From NCBI GenBank assembly GCA_007119345.1, contig SKPV01000120.1:1-35190 (forward strand): DNA of 35,190 nucleotides, in the 5' to 3' direction. Of the stretch, positions 22,437 through 29,868 are shown piece by piece. This DNA is from Halovivax sp. (GTDB taxonomy: Archaea > Halobacteriota > Halobacteria > Halobacteriales > Natrialbaceae). Position 1 is the first letter of the stretch. Each line of letters opens with the position of its first letter. A program made the position numbers and the translations under genes. The notes beneath the pieces were generated by a model. The model saw only the letters and a list, made by a program, of their open reading frames with translations. It was not told the origin of the DNA and ran no database searches.

Positions 22437-22883
22437 ATGACGCTACTCGTCCCCTTCGACGACTCCGAACTGTCTCGCGCGGCCCTCCGCAAGGCGGCCG
22501 AACTGGGCGACCTCCGCGACGAGGAGGTGCTCGCGCTCTCGGCGATCCCAGACGACGCGGACTTCGCCCGGGATCGCGGCTGGATCGCCGAGGACGAGCC
22601 GCTCCGAATGGAAGAACTCGAGTCCGCCCTCCAGAGCCGGGCGAAGGAGGTCGCCCCGGAGTCGACGTTCCGGATCGAACTCGTCGGCTCCGACGAGCCC
22701 ACCGCGACCGCCGCGTCCACAGTCGTCAGGGCGATCAGACGGGTCGCGAACGAGGTGGGGGCCTCCGTGGTGTTCGTCGGCAGCGAGAACGCCGGTTCGG
22801 TCATCCGTCCCGACGCGAGCGTCGGCGGATCGGTCGCGAGCGACCGAGCCTACGACGTCTACGTCGTCCGGAAGACCGAGTGA
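22437..22883 (+). CDS. Universal stress protein (UspA family)
   Basis: A 148-residue single Usp domain. It starts with the strand TLLVPFDDSELS, which contains the usual ATP-binding Asp region, and ends with VFVGSENAGSVIRPD and GGSVASDRAYDVYVVR, corresponding to the GxxG-x9-GS nucleotide-binding segment and last strand. Such proteins are small cytoplasmic ATP- or AMP-binding stress and signalling proteins. It neighbours a damaged Usp on the opposite strand and an antiporter with a Usp-like tail, so all three may once have formed a stress/ion-homeostasis cluster. Confidence 0.88.
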   Translation: MTLLVPFDDSELSRAALRKAAELGDLRDEEVLALSAIPDDADFARDRGWIAEDEPLRMEELESALQSRAKEVAPESTFRIELVGSDEPTATAASTVVRAIRRVANEVGASVVFVGSENAGSVIRPDASVGGSVASDRAYDVYVVRKTE

Positions 22884-22906
22884 GCGGCGACGGTCCACGC
22901 CGTCGA

Positions 22907-22960
22907 TCCCGTCGGGGCCGACGATTCCGTCGGGGTTGACCATCTCGTCTGGGCCGACGA
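22907..22960. repeat. Degenerate 18-bp tandem repeat
   Basis: Three successive 18-bp units (22907-22924, 22925-22942, 22943-22960) share CCGTCGGGG/CTGGGCCGACGA-type sequence with several differences, and a fourth partial unit follows. It separates the two convergent Usp genes. No function evident. Confidence 0.55.
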
Positions 22961-22976
22961 TACGTCCGTCGACGGA

Positions 22977-23426
22977 TCATCGCACGATCATCACCGGGAC
23001 GGACGCTCTGCGGGCGACCAGTTCGGCGACGCTACCGAGCAACACCTGGCCGGGACTATCCCGACCCCGGCTCCCCGGGACCCCGCGATCCGCCTCGCGC
23101 GCCTCGGCGAACACGGCCGCCGCCCGTTCGGACGGTCGTTCGCTCGCCGCATTCAGTCCGTCCGATTGGGCGTCGGTCAGCAACGTGTAGCTATCCGCGC
23201 GGGTCGGATCAGTGACGCGGATGACCGAAATTTCGGCGTCAGGGTGCGTTTCGCACGCGAGCACCAGCGCATCCGTCGAGACGTCCGAGCCGTCCACCGG
23301 AACGAGTACGTGATCGACCGTATCCCGGATTCGGCGACCGAGTAGCAGGGCGCTCGGGAGTGCGAGCCGGCCCCGGACGGGAGGCGCTCGGCCTGACGAG
23401 GGACTGACTCGGGGCCCCAAGAACAT
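22977..23426 (-). pseudogene. Universal stress protein with internal deletion
   Basis: The minus-strand frame clearly encodes Usp sequence, DHVLVPVDGSDVSTDALVLA at the start and GQVLLGSVAELVARRASVPV at the end. Between them only about 112 residues occur where about 140 are expected: the fourth strand and preceding helix, which carry part of the nucleotide site, are missing after FAEAREADR. No normal start codon lies next to the Usp beginning; the nearest ATG (23424-23426) adds about 40 arginine- and proline-rich residues. I interpret it as a decayed copy, although a shortened functional form is possible. Confidence 0.6.
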
Positions 23427-23562
23427 TCGCGTGCTGACGGGGCGCTCAATCGTCCGCGTCCGGCACACGGGCTCGTTCGCGCCCGCATCCCCTACACCTA
23501 TTACGATCCGACCGGGAGTGTCGATGCACGAACCGGTTCGAAATCCGGCACATCGATATCCC

Positions 23563-25614
23563 ATGGGCGATTTCCCACCCGTCTTGCCCCTCGAAGATCC
23601 GATCGTCATCTTCGGCCTGGCGATGCTCGTCTTCCTGGCGGCGCCGCTGGTCCTCCAGCGAGCCCGCCTGCCCGGCATCGTCGGCATCATCCTCGTCGGC
23701 GTCGCGATCGGCCCCGAGGGGCTGGGGATCCTCGAACTGGACGCCACCTTCGACCTCCTGGGGACGATCGGGCTGGTCTACCTGATGTTCGTCGCGGGCC
23801 TCGAGATCAACCTCTCCCAGTTCATCGAGTACAAGGATCGGAGCGTCGTCTTCGGGCTGGCCTCGTTCGTCATCCCGCAGGTGATCGGGACGGTCGTCGG
23901 GTACTACCTCCTCGGGCTGTCGCTCGCGGCCGCCGTCCTCTTCGCGTCGATCTTCGCTTCGCACACGCTGCTCGCGTATCCGGTCATCAACCGACTGGGA
24001 ATCGTGAAGAACGAGAGCGTGACCGCGACCATCGGCGGGACGATCATCACCGACACCCTCGCGCTGCTCGTGCTCGCGGTGGTCGTCGCCGCCTCCGTCG
24101 AGGGCGGGATCGGACCGGAATTCTGGCTGTGGCTCACCGTCGGGCTCGTCCTGCTGTTCGGCGGCGTCTGGGTGATCGTTCCACGGATCGGCCGCTGGTT
24201 CTTCCGGACCGTCGACCAGGAGAGCTACTACGAGTTCCTCTTCGTGATGGCGGTGCTGTTCGTCTGCGCGTACGCGGCGGAGGTCGCCGGCGTCGAGCAC
24301 ATCGTCGGCGCGTTCCTCGCCGGACTCGTGCTCAACCGGCAGATCCCCGAGACGGGTCCCTTGATGAACCGCATCGAGTTCGTCGGCAACGCGCTGTTCA
24401 TCCCGTTTTTCCTGCTGTGGGTCGGCATGCACGTCGATCTGAGGGCGCTCACCGAGGGCACGGACACGCTGGTGATCGCCGGCTCGCTGATCGTGATGGT
24501 CCTGGTGACGAAGCTCGCGGCGGCATGGCTCACGGGCCAGGTCTACGACTACTCCCGCGACCAGACGATGACCATGTTCGGCCTCTCGGTCGGTCAGGCC
24601 GCCGCCGCGCTGGCGATCGTTCTCATCGGCTTCGAGGCCGACCTCTTCGACGAGAACATGCTCAACGCCGTCATCCTGATGATCCTCGTGGTGAGCGTGA
24701 TCAGCCCGGCGATCGTCGACCGGTACGGCCGCGAGGTCGTTCGCGCGGAGACCGAAGCGGAGTACGACCCGGGCGAGGCACCCCAGCGCGTGATGGTGCC
24801 GTTCTCTCGGAACTCCCACTACCAGCGTCAGCTGCTGGATCTGGCGCTGATCGTGCGCGGCGCCTCGCCGGAGCCGCTGTACACCCTCACGGTCGCGAAG
24901 CCGGGCGCGGACCTCGAGACCGACGCGGAGATCGCCGAGATCGAGGAGGCCCTCGAGGGGACCGAAGAGTACAGCGCTGGCGCCGAAGTGCCCGTCGAGA
25001 GCCAGACGCGCATCGACCACAACGTCGGATCCGGCATCGTTCGCGCCGTCCGGGAGAACCGGATCTCGACGCTGGTCATCGGCTGGGACGGCGCCGCCTC
25101 CCGCCGCCAGCGCGTCTTCGGAGACGTCATCGACCGCGTGCTCACCCGGACCAAGCAGCTGGTGCTCGTCTCCCACGTCCGCGAGCAGATCAGCACGACC
25201 GAGGAGGTCGTGTTGATCCTCCCGCGCGGGATCGAGCACAACGACGGCTTCTTCGAGGCCGTCCACACCGTCGAACGGGTGAGCGAGGGGCTCGGCGCGT
25301 CGATCCGCGCGCTGGTGGTCGACGCGGATCCCGAGCGAATCGAGCGGTTGTTCGAGCTGGTCGACCCGAAGGTGCCGGCGGAGTTCGAGCGCGTCGAGGG
25401 CTGGAAGGCCCTGCTCGACGTGCTCCGCGACGACGTCGACGACGACGACGAGCTGATCGTCGCGATGAGCGCGCGCCGCGGCACGATGGGCTGGCACGAC
25501 GAGCTCCGGACGCTGCCCAAGAGCATCTCGACGCTCACGGAAGGGAACTTCCTCGTCGTCTACCCGGCCGACGCCGAGAAGGACGACGATCGGCAGTTCC
25601 TCCAGTTCAAGTGA
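23563..25614 (+). CDS. Cation/proton antiporter (CPA2) with Usp-like C-terminal region
   Basis: A 683-residue protein (39 bases longer if the ATG at 23524 is used). Residues 1 to about 395 form 12-13 membrane segments of the CPA2 (Na/H exchanger, KefB-like) family: RLPGIVGIILVGVAIGP, VYLMFVAGLEI and the ion-site motif GGTIITDTLALL with Asp164. The remaining about 290 residues are soluble and acidic and contain two Usp-like alpha/beta halves (RVMVPFSRNSHYQRQLLDLA; LVIGWDGAASRRQRVFGDVI). Members exchange Na+ or K+ for protons across the cytoplasmic membrane; the tail probably senses nucleotide or energy state. The final codons (FLQFK) are repeated downstream of the stop. Confidence 0.9.
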   Translation: MGDFPPVLPLEDPIVIFGLAMLVFLAAPLVLQRARLPGIVGIILVGVAIGPEGLGILELDATFDLLGTIGLVYLMFVAGLEINLSQFIEYKDRSVVFGLASFVIPQVIGTVVGYYLLGLSLAAAVLFASIFASHTLLAYPVINRLGIVKNESVTATIGGTIITDTLALLVLAVVVAASVEGGIGPEFWLWLTVGLVLLFGGVWVIVPRIGRWFFRTVDQESYYEFLFVMAVLFVCAYAAEVAGVEHIVGAFLAGLVLNRQIPETGPLMNRIEFVGNALFIPFFLLWVGMHVDLRALTEGTDTLVIAGSLIVMVLVTKLAAAWLTGQVYDYSRDQTMTMFGLSVGQAAAALAIVLIGFEADLFDENMLNAVILMILVVSVISPAIVDRYGREVVRAETEAEYDPGEAPQRVMVPFSRNSHYQRQLLDLALIVRGASPEPLYTLTVAKPGADLETDAEIAEIEEALEGTEEYSAGAEVPVESQTRIDHNVGSGIVRAVRENRISTLVIGWDGAASRRQRVFGDVIDRVLTRTKQLVLVSHVREQISTTEEVVLILPRGIEHNDGFFEAVHTVERVSEGLGASIRALVVDADPERIERLFELVDPKVPAEFERVEGWKALLDVLRDDVDDDDELIVAMSARRGTMGWHDELRTLPKSISTLTEGNFLVVYPADAEKDDDRQFLQFK

Positions 25615-25678
25615 TCGACGACCGGCGTCCCGAAGTGCGAGTGATCGACGATCGAGGGCTCCTCCAGTTTGAGTGATC
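25599..25678 (+). repeat. Tandem copy of the antiporter gene end
   Basis: CCTCCAGTTCAAGTGATC (25599-25616, last codons and stop of the antiporter) recurs as CCTCCAGTTTGAGTGATC at 25661-25678. The element AGTGATCGACGA also occurs at 25610-25621 and 25640-25651. The second copy could encode LLQFE-stop, nearly the same as FLQFK-stop. Confidence 0.75.
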
Positions 25679-25722
25679 TGCGGTCCGATTCGACGCTCTC
25701 TTCTGATTTTGGCGCTCGAGAG

Positions 25723-25815
25723 CGGCTCGTCAGCAACTCCACGGGCTCACGAACGGCTCGTCAGCAACTCCACGGGCTCACGAACGGCCCGTCAACAACT
25801 CCGCGAGCTGTCCGG
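25723..25815 (-). repeat. 31-bp tandem repeat copying the HNH gene end
   Basis: Units 25723-25753 and 25754-25784 are identical (31 bp). The third, diverged unit (25785-25815) is the real 3' end of the minus-strand HNH-type gene. Read on the minus strand each unit encodes ELLT(G/S)RS followed by TGA, so the C-terminus and stop codon have been copied twice downstream. Confidence 0.85.
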
Positions 25816-26575
25816 TGCGCTTCGTGAGCACCTCCGTCGTCGCGGAAGCCTCCTGGAGTCGATCGTTGACCGTCCCGTAGAGCGCCGCGAGCGAAACCTC
25901 GCCGTCGTCGGCGGTCCACTCGCTCGCCTCGCGGACGGCGGTTCCGCACGCGTCACAACGGTCGAGGCCCCCGGACCCCGGGTCGCCCACGACCGGTTCG
26001 AGGCAGGCGTGACAGCGTCCCGCGGCGGCCACCGCCGTCTCGGCGAGCACCACGACCTCGACCAGCAGGTCCTGAAGCGTCCGCGCCTCGTCCCGGACGG
26101 CGTCGAACGCGAGCGCGACGTCGTCGCCGAGGTCGACGGTCTCCGCACCGGCACCGGCGAGGTGGCGGTCGACGACGGCGAGGGCCAACCTGACCCGCCG
26201 CCTGTCGTCGAGGTACCGCCGTCGAGCCGCCTCGTCGTCGGCGTCGACGCCGCCGGTGGCCGTCGCCGCGAAGTCCGCGACGTCGGCGACGGCCGACCCC
26301 TGCGTCGTCGTAACCTCCCGGAGAAGCGCCAGCAGACCGTCGGCGGGGTCGGTCCCGAGGCGGCGTCGCCACCCCGGCGGATCCCCGCGCAACGTCCCGT
26401 GACACCGTTCGCAGACGCTCGCCAGTAGCTCCCGGTTCGCGGGCGCGTCGCCGTCGTCGTCGATCCGGTAGACGTCGAGATCCGCGGGACCGTCCCCCTC
26501 GGCCTCGCAGTGGACGCAGGCGTAGCCGTCGCGTTCGAATACCGTTCGGTCGTCCGCACGCCCGCGTTCGTTCAC
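25778..26575 (-). CDS. HNH-type zinc protein (putative endonuclease-like)
   Basis: A 265-residue protein. The N-terminal part is HNH-like: FERDGYACVHC (Cys20, Cys23) and VCERCHG (Cys55, Cys58, His59) frame an Asp-containing middle as in HNH/McrA zinc folds, although a clear catalytic His-Asn pair is not obvious. A long helical middle follows (about 75-190), then a second zinc knuckle pair (CHAC and CDACG, about residues 200-225), and a helical C-terminus. Start: a GTG at 26573-26575, because the HNH motif follows at once and a TATA-like element (CGCTTTT, minus strand, 26601-26607) is 26-32 bases upstream. Could be DNA-processing or a pure zinc-binding regulator. Confidence 0.65.
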   Translation of the reverse strand: MNERGRADDRTVFERDGYACVHCEAEGDGPADLDVYRIDDDGDAPANRELLASVCERCHGTLRGDPPGWRRRLGTDPADGLLALLREVTTTQGSAVADVADFAATATGGVDADDEAARRRYLDDRRRVRLALAVVDRHLAGAGAETVDLGDDVALAFDAVRDEARTLQDLLVEVVVLAETAVAAAGRCHACLEPVVGDPGSGGLDRCDACGTAVREASEWTADDGEVSLAALYGTVNDRLQEASATTEVLTKRTGQLAELLTGRS

Positions 26576-26600
26576 GAACCGGGGAAGACTGCGATTGGGG

Positions 26601-26607
26601 AAAAGCG
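26601..26607 (-). promoter_or_regulatory. TATA-like box of the HNH-type gene
   Basis: CGCTTTT read on the minus strand, 26-32 bases before the GTG at 26575. It supports the GTG start and a leaderless message. Confidence 0.4.
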
Positions 26608-26751
26608 TTCGGGTGGAGGGCGAGGCGGTGAGCGAAGCGAATCGCCTCGGAACGGCGAGCGGGGAGGGACGACCCGCGAGCAGCGCGGATTCGAACGCGG
26701 TGAGGATCCGCGAGAGAGCGAGGCGGCGACCGACGCGTCGAGACGGGCCGG

Positions 26752-26958
26752 TCAGGTCCTGACCTCGTGATACCCCATCGACGCCAGCCGGTCGCGGACG
26801 GGTTCCGGCGGCTCCTTCCCGACCTTCGCGTCCTGGCTGGTCTCGCGGAGCTCCAGCTCGTCTTCGCCGACGACGGTGAACCGGTACTCGACGCCGTCGT
26901 GGCTCGCCTCGATCCACGCCGAGTCGTCGTCCGGGTCGTGTCGTTGGACCTCGACCAT
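26752..26958 (-). CDS. Small conserved-looking acidic protein
   Basis: A 68-residue acidic protein with an alternating strand pattern (VEYRFTVVGEDELELRE) and a C-terminal helix (VRDRLASMGYHEV). I do not recognise a named family, though the composition and compactness are those of a genuine haloarchaeal protein. A run of six A residues on the plus strand (26983-26988) gives a T-rich TATA-like box 25-30 bases before the ATG at 26956-26958, supporting this start over the ATG at 27015. It lies just upstream of the HNH-type gene on the same strand. Confidence 0.65.
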   Translation of the reverse strand: MVEVQRHDPDDDSAWIEASHDGVEYRFTVVGEDELELRETSQDAKVGKEPPEPVRDRLASMGYHEVRT

Positions 26959-27055
26959 GAGAGCGTATACGACGGTCGGCGGAAAAAACGGCCGCGTTGC
27001 GCTCGCCACGGGCACGGAGGTCGAACGACGGATCGGATTCGCGGCGGTCGACGCG

Positions 27056-27994
27056 TTACCGGGCTTGCAAACCGCCCGCCGCCCGATCGATCACGAGTAA
27101 GGCTACAGCGCCGGACAGAACCCAGAACGTGACGACCAGATACGTCTCGACGGCCGGCGTGGTATGGTCGGAGATTTCCTCGATCGGCGCACGAATAGAG
27201 CCAGCGATCAGGCTCACGAGGAACGTGAGCGTCCAGCCGCGCCTGGCCTCGAGGGCGGCGCGGATCACCCGGGAGATTGTAAGCAGACCGATAAAACCAC
27301 CGATAACGAAGACCAGAATGGTGGTCCCGGGTCCGATCAGGTTCGTCGTTGAACCGCCGTTTACCAGCCGTGTTAGCGAGGCGACGAAGAGCGATAGCTC
27401 GGACGAGAGGTAGACGTATTTCCCGAGCAGGATCAGGATGAGCGACCCCGAGATGCCCGGGAGAATCATCGCGCTGATCGCGATCGCCCCGGCGAGGAAA
27501 ACGGCGGGATAGCCGCTGGCAGGGATCCCGATTACGCCGCTGGAGACCAAGAACGCGAGCAAGAATCCGGACGCGACGGCGATCAGTCGCGACGGGGTGC
27601 GTAGCTGGAGCCCGCGGTAGAGGATGAGGGCGGACGCTCCGATCAAGCCGGTGAAGAAAGCGAAGAGGGGTGTCGGGTACGTCTCGTAGAGAACCGTCAC
27701 CAGATTCGCGATCACGACAACAGCCGTCAGCATGCCCGCTCCGAGGACCGCGAGGAAATAGAGGTCGTTCTCGGCGATCTGGTTCTGGAAGTTCTCGACC
27801 GACGGCGGGTACGCATCCCGGAGCATCTCGACGACTCGAGTCGGAGTGAGTTCGCTCACCGCCGCGATCAATCGGCTATAGATCCCGAGCAGTAACGCCA
27901 CGGTCCCACCGGAGACCCCGGGCAGGGCATCGGCGGTACCCATGCAGAGGCCATAGCAATAGAGTCGTAGGCTCGACGTGGTCCGTCCGGTCAT
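27056..27994 (-). CDS. DUF368 polytopic membrane protein
   Basis: A 312-residue protein of about 8-9 membrane segments. Family hallmarks are two related motifs, PGVSGGT (residues 25-31) and PGISGS in the second half, in an inverted-repeat arrangement. Bacterial DUF368 members have been linked to recycling undecaprenyl phosphate across the membrane; archaea use dolichyl-type carriers, so an analogous lipid-carrier role in glycosylation is only an inference. I chose the ATG at 27992-27994 because the first membrane segment follows directly; the upstream extension is hydrophilic. It is downstream of the cysteine-rich precursor on the same strand (93-bp gap) and in DNA of lower GC content than the surroundings. 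Confidence 0.88.
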   Translation of the reverse strand: MTGRTTSSLRLYCYGLCMGTADALPGVSGGTVALLLGIYSRLIAAVSELTPTRVVEMLRDAYPPSVENFQNQIAENDLYFLAVLGAGMLTAVVVIANLVTVLYETYPTPLFAFFTGLIGASALILYRGLQLRTPSRLIAVASGFLLAFLVSSGVIGIPASGYPAVFLAGAIAISAMILPGISGSLILILLGKYVYLSSELSLFVASLTRLVNGGSTTNLIGPGTTILVFVIGGFIGLLTISRVIRAALEARRGWTLTFLVSLIAGSIRAPIEEISDHTTPAVETYLVVTFWVLSGAVALLVIDRAAGGLQAR

Positions 27995-28087
27995 TCTGCA
28001 ATTCCGTGCACGGAGACCAGCCTGATTAGTATGCCTTCTCTCCTCGGCGAATGGATTCGACGAACAGGAGTTGGCGAGGTCCCTCAC

Positions 28088-28777
28088 CTAACACGGCTCG
28101 TTCGGAGATCCGCAGCAGCCGACCCGATCTGCCCAATAGCACTCTCCATTGGTGCACTCCCAGATCTCGTACTCGTCGTAGACGCCGTGACAGGAACGGC
28201 TTGTGGATGACGTACAGTTCGTGGTGAGATATCCACACCCTCCGCCACCACCACAATCGGGGCACACTTCGTCCAGGGTCGAGATGTCGTCGTCCTGGAC
28301 GTCGTCGAGGGTTATGACAGTCGCGCTATCCCGTTCGGACTTGCTCACGATGATCGCGTAGCTTGTCTCCTGCTCCGGCTTGACGTATACCCCGACGGAG
28401 TATTTCTCCGTCTCGTACCTCGCGGTGATTCGAGCCGTCGGCTCCGGATCCTCAGATGACATGACTCTATTTACGAAGACCCCCGTATTGCCCGCCTGAA
28501 CGTCCTCTTCGGAAAGCGTTCCGTTACCGGTTCGGAAGATCGAAGGCGTAGCCTTCGGGATGATTTCGGACGCCTCGAGGAGATCGAGAACTGGCTGTGC
28601 GTGCCGTTGAACCGCTTCGATCGCCCTCCCTTCACTGTTGTAACGATCTCGAGCGCGCTCGAAATGCGCACGAGTGTAGTCGTCATCGTCTCGGTCACCG
28701 GCGACGGTACCGACACCGATGATCGCGCCCGTGCCTACCGATGCGATCACATCCCGCCTGTTGGGATATTCAGCCAC
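28088..28777 (-). CDS. Tat-exported precursor with ten-cysteine C-terminal peptide (halocin-like candidate)
   Basis: A 229-residue protein. The N-terminus carries a twin-arginine signal (RRDVIASVGTGAIIGVGTVA, Arg7-Arg8 followed by a hydrophobic stretch). Residues about 30-170 form an acidic domain with no cysteine. The last 58 residues hold ten cysteines, at 172, 175, 181, 188, 196, 208, 213, 221, 222 and 229, with glycine and aromatic residues between. This architecture (Tat signal, spacer domain, ten-cysteine C-terminal peptide) recalls halocin C8 precursors, whose N-terminal part acts in immunity; the sequence itself is not recognisably halocin C8. A zinc-binding or disulfide-rich surface protein is the alternative. 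Start is a GTG at 28775-28777 with a TATA box 24-30 bases upstream. AT-rich surroundings suggest transfer. Confidence 0.75.
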   Translation of the reverse strand: MAEYPNRRDVIASVGTGAIIGVGTVAGDRDDDDYTRAHFERARDRYNSEGRAIEAVQRHAQPVLDLLEASEIIPKATPSIFRTGNGTLSEEDVQAGNTGVFVNRVMSSEDPEPTARITARYETEKYSVGVYVKPEQETSYAIIVSKSERDSATVITLDDVQDDDISTLDEVCPDCGGGGGCGYLTTNCTSSTSRSCHGVYDEYEIWECTNGECYWADRVGCCGSPNEPC

Positions 28778-28799
28778 AATATAACAATCATTACCTCAC

Positions 28800-28806
28800 T
28801 AATAAA
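28800..28806 (-). promoter_or_regulatory. TATA box of the cysteine-rich precursor gene
   Basis: TTTATTA on the minus strand (28800-28806) lies 23-29 bases before the GTG start, in a strongly AT-rich block (28778-28860). Supports a leaderless transcript and the GTG start. Confidence 0.6.
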
Positions 28807-28877
28807 TTTCTCTCGAATAGAAATAGCTAAAACATAATTCCTTTTTCCATTACCATACGGTGTTGGACAGAGTGTGT

Positions 28878-28900
28878 ACTTGCAATCGAAAAGTGCAAGT
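28878..28900. repeat. Perfect stem-loop in the AT-rich island
   Basis: Arms ACTTGCA (28878-28884) and TGCAAGT (28894-28900) flank a nine-base loop. Outer bases GTGT and ACAC (28872-28875, 28905-28908) can also pair. It lies between the cysteine-rich gene promoter and the DUF547 gene end; it may be a terminator, operator or the end of a small mobile element. Confidence 0.6.
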
Positions 28901-29003
28901 GGCTACACGATGGGGAAAGCAACGCCTCTTCTCCTGGCAAGATACCTGTAATTGGGCAAGCGATCGGGTTCGTGGGGGCGCTCGAGTACTGAGCCGCTCG
29001 ACC

Positions 29004-29720
29004 TCAGGTGCTAAAGCGCTCGACGTCGACCGACCAGTCGTAGTCGTCGTACTCGAGCGACGGCGTCGCGGCGGTGGGAACGGCGTCGTAGCGCTTCAGG
29101 AACTGACGGATGCCGCTGGGGCCGCCGAAATCTCCCTGGTACCAGCGAAAGAGGCGAGGAACCGTGGCGACGTCTCGCTCTCGATCGTACGAGACGTTCT
29201 CTTCGAGGTACCACTCGGTCGCCACGTCGAGTTCCTCCTCGACGTCTTCGGGCGAGTAGACGGCGATCGGCGGCGAGCTCTCGGCGCCGGTGCTGAGCGC
29301 GAAGTGGATCCGGGGATCGCACTCCTCGAGGCGGAACCGGCGTTCGAACCGGGACGGGAACGGTCGCGGCAGGTATCCCAGGCCCCACCGATGGCTGGAG
29401 CTCCGGAGGATGCCGTCCCGAAGGTCGTTGAGGCTGAGCCAGGCGCCGGCGATGGGGATCCGGTCGCGGGCGAAGAACTTCCACCGGTCGAGACGACCGC
29501 CTGACAGCAACGACGGGTCGCGCTCCAGCAGCAGCTGGGCGTACGCGTTGAACGCGTTGAGCCAGAAGGAGAGGCGTCGCGGGCGGTCCGCCAGCGTTCG
29601 CTCGAGCCGGTCCCGATCGAGGCCCGCCAGGCGCTCTCGAAGGGATCGCGTTTCGCCTCCCGTCTTGACCGAGTAGAGCAGGTCGGCTGACACGGTGAGG
29701 GGGTCGAGCTGCGTCGACAT
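29004..29720 (-). CDS. DUF547 domain protein
   Basis: A 238-residue protein with DUF547 features: LSFWLNAFNAYAQLLLERDP near the middle, IAGAWLSLNDLRDGIL, DPRIHFALSTGAESSPPIAV (the conserved RIHFAL-xxG-xxSSPP segment) and the C-terminal WYQGDFGGPSGIRQFLKRY. The family contains a putative papain-like catalytic arrangement in some members, but no function is established. There is no signal peptide. It is divergent from the AI-2E-family permease; a triple half-site palindrome lies between. Confidence 0.88.
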   Translation of the reverse strand: MSTQLDPLTVSADLLYSVKTGGETRSLRERLAGLDRDRLERTLADRPRRLSFWLNAFNAYAQLLLERDPSLLSGGRLDRWKFFARDRIPIAGAWLSLNDLRDGILRSSSHRWGLGYLPRPFPSRFERRFRLEECDPRIHFALSTGAESSPPIAVYSPEDVEEELDVATEWYLEENVSYDRERDVATVPRLFRWYQGDFGGPSGIRQFLKRYDAVPTAATPSLEYDDYDWSVDVERFST

Positions 29721-29736
29721 TCGAGTGGCTATTCGA

Positions 29737-29754
29737 GAACCAGGTTCATGAACC
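29737..29754. promoter_or_regulatory. Overlapping palindromes between DUF547 and permease genes
   Basis: GAACCAGGTTCATGAACC contains two overlapping perfect palindromes, GAACC-A-GGTTC (29737-29747) and GGTTCATGAACC (29743-29754), i.e. three alternating half-sites. It begins 17 bases upstream of the DUF547 ATG, at the minus-strand promoter position, and is about 115 bases upstream of the permease start. Probable repressor operator; protein unknown. Confidence 0.5.
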
Positions 29755-29838
29755 CGCTTTGTGGGTTATCGTGACTCTCCGTCGCGATCGGGGGTCAATA
29801 CGATGTTTCGGCGGCAAACTGTCGGATCGATAAGCCGG

Positions 29839-29845
29839 ATTTATC
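29839..29845 (+). promoter_or_regulatory. TATA box of the AI-2E-family permease gene
   Basis: ATTTATC at 29839-29845 lies 24-30 bases before the GTG at 29869 and inside the longer frame that begins at the ATG at 29803. This favours the GTG as the real start. Confidence 0.55.
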
Positions 29846-29868
29846 GGTCGGCTCGACGACGTCGCACC

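Noticed and set aside
23446..25497. 683-codon minus-strand frame opposite the antiporter
   Set aside because: Asp/His/Arg-rich shadow of a clear membrane protein; no motif.
28444..28716. Other-frame open reading frames inside the cysteine-rich precursor gene
   Set aside because: Serine/arginine-rich and without features; the GTG frame has a Tat signal, TATA box and cysteine domain.
29803..29868. Extension of the AI-2E-family permease to the ATG at 29803
   Set aside because: The extension is arginine-rich, and a TATA box inside it is ideally placed for the GTG at 29869.
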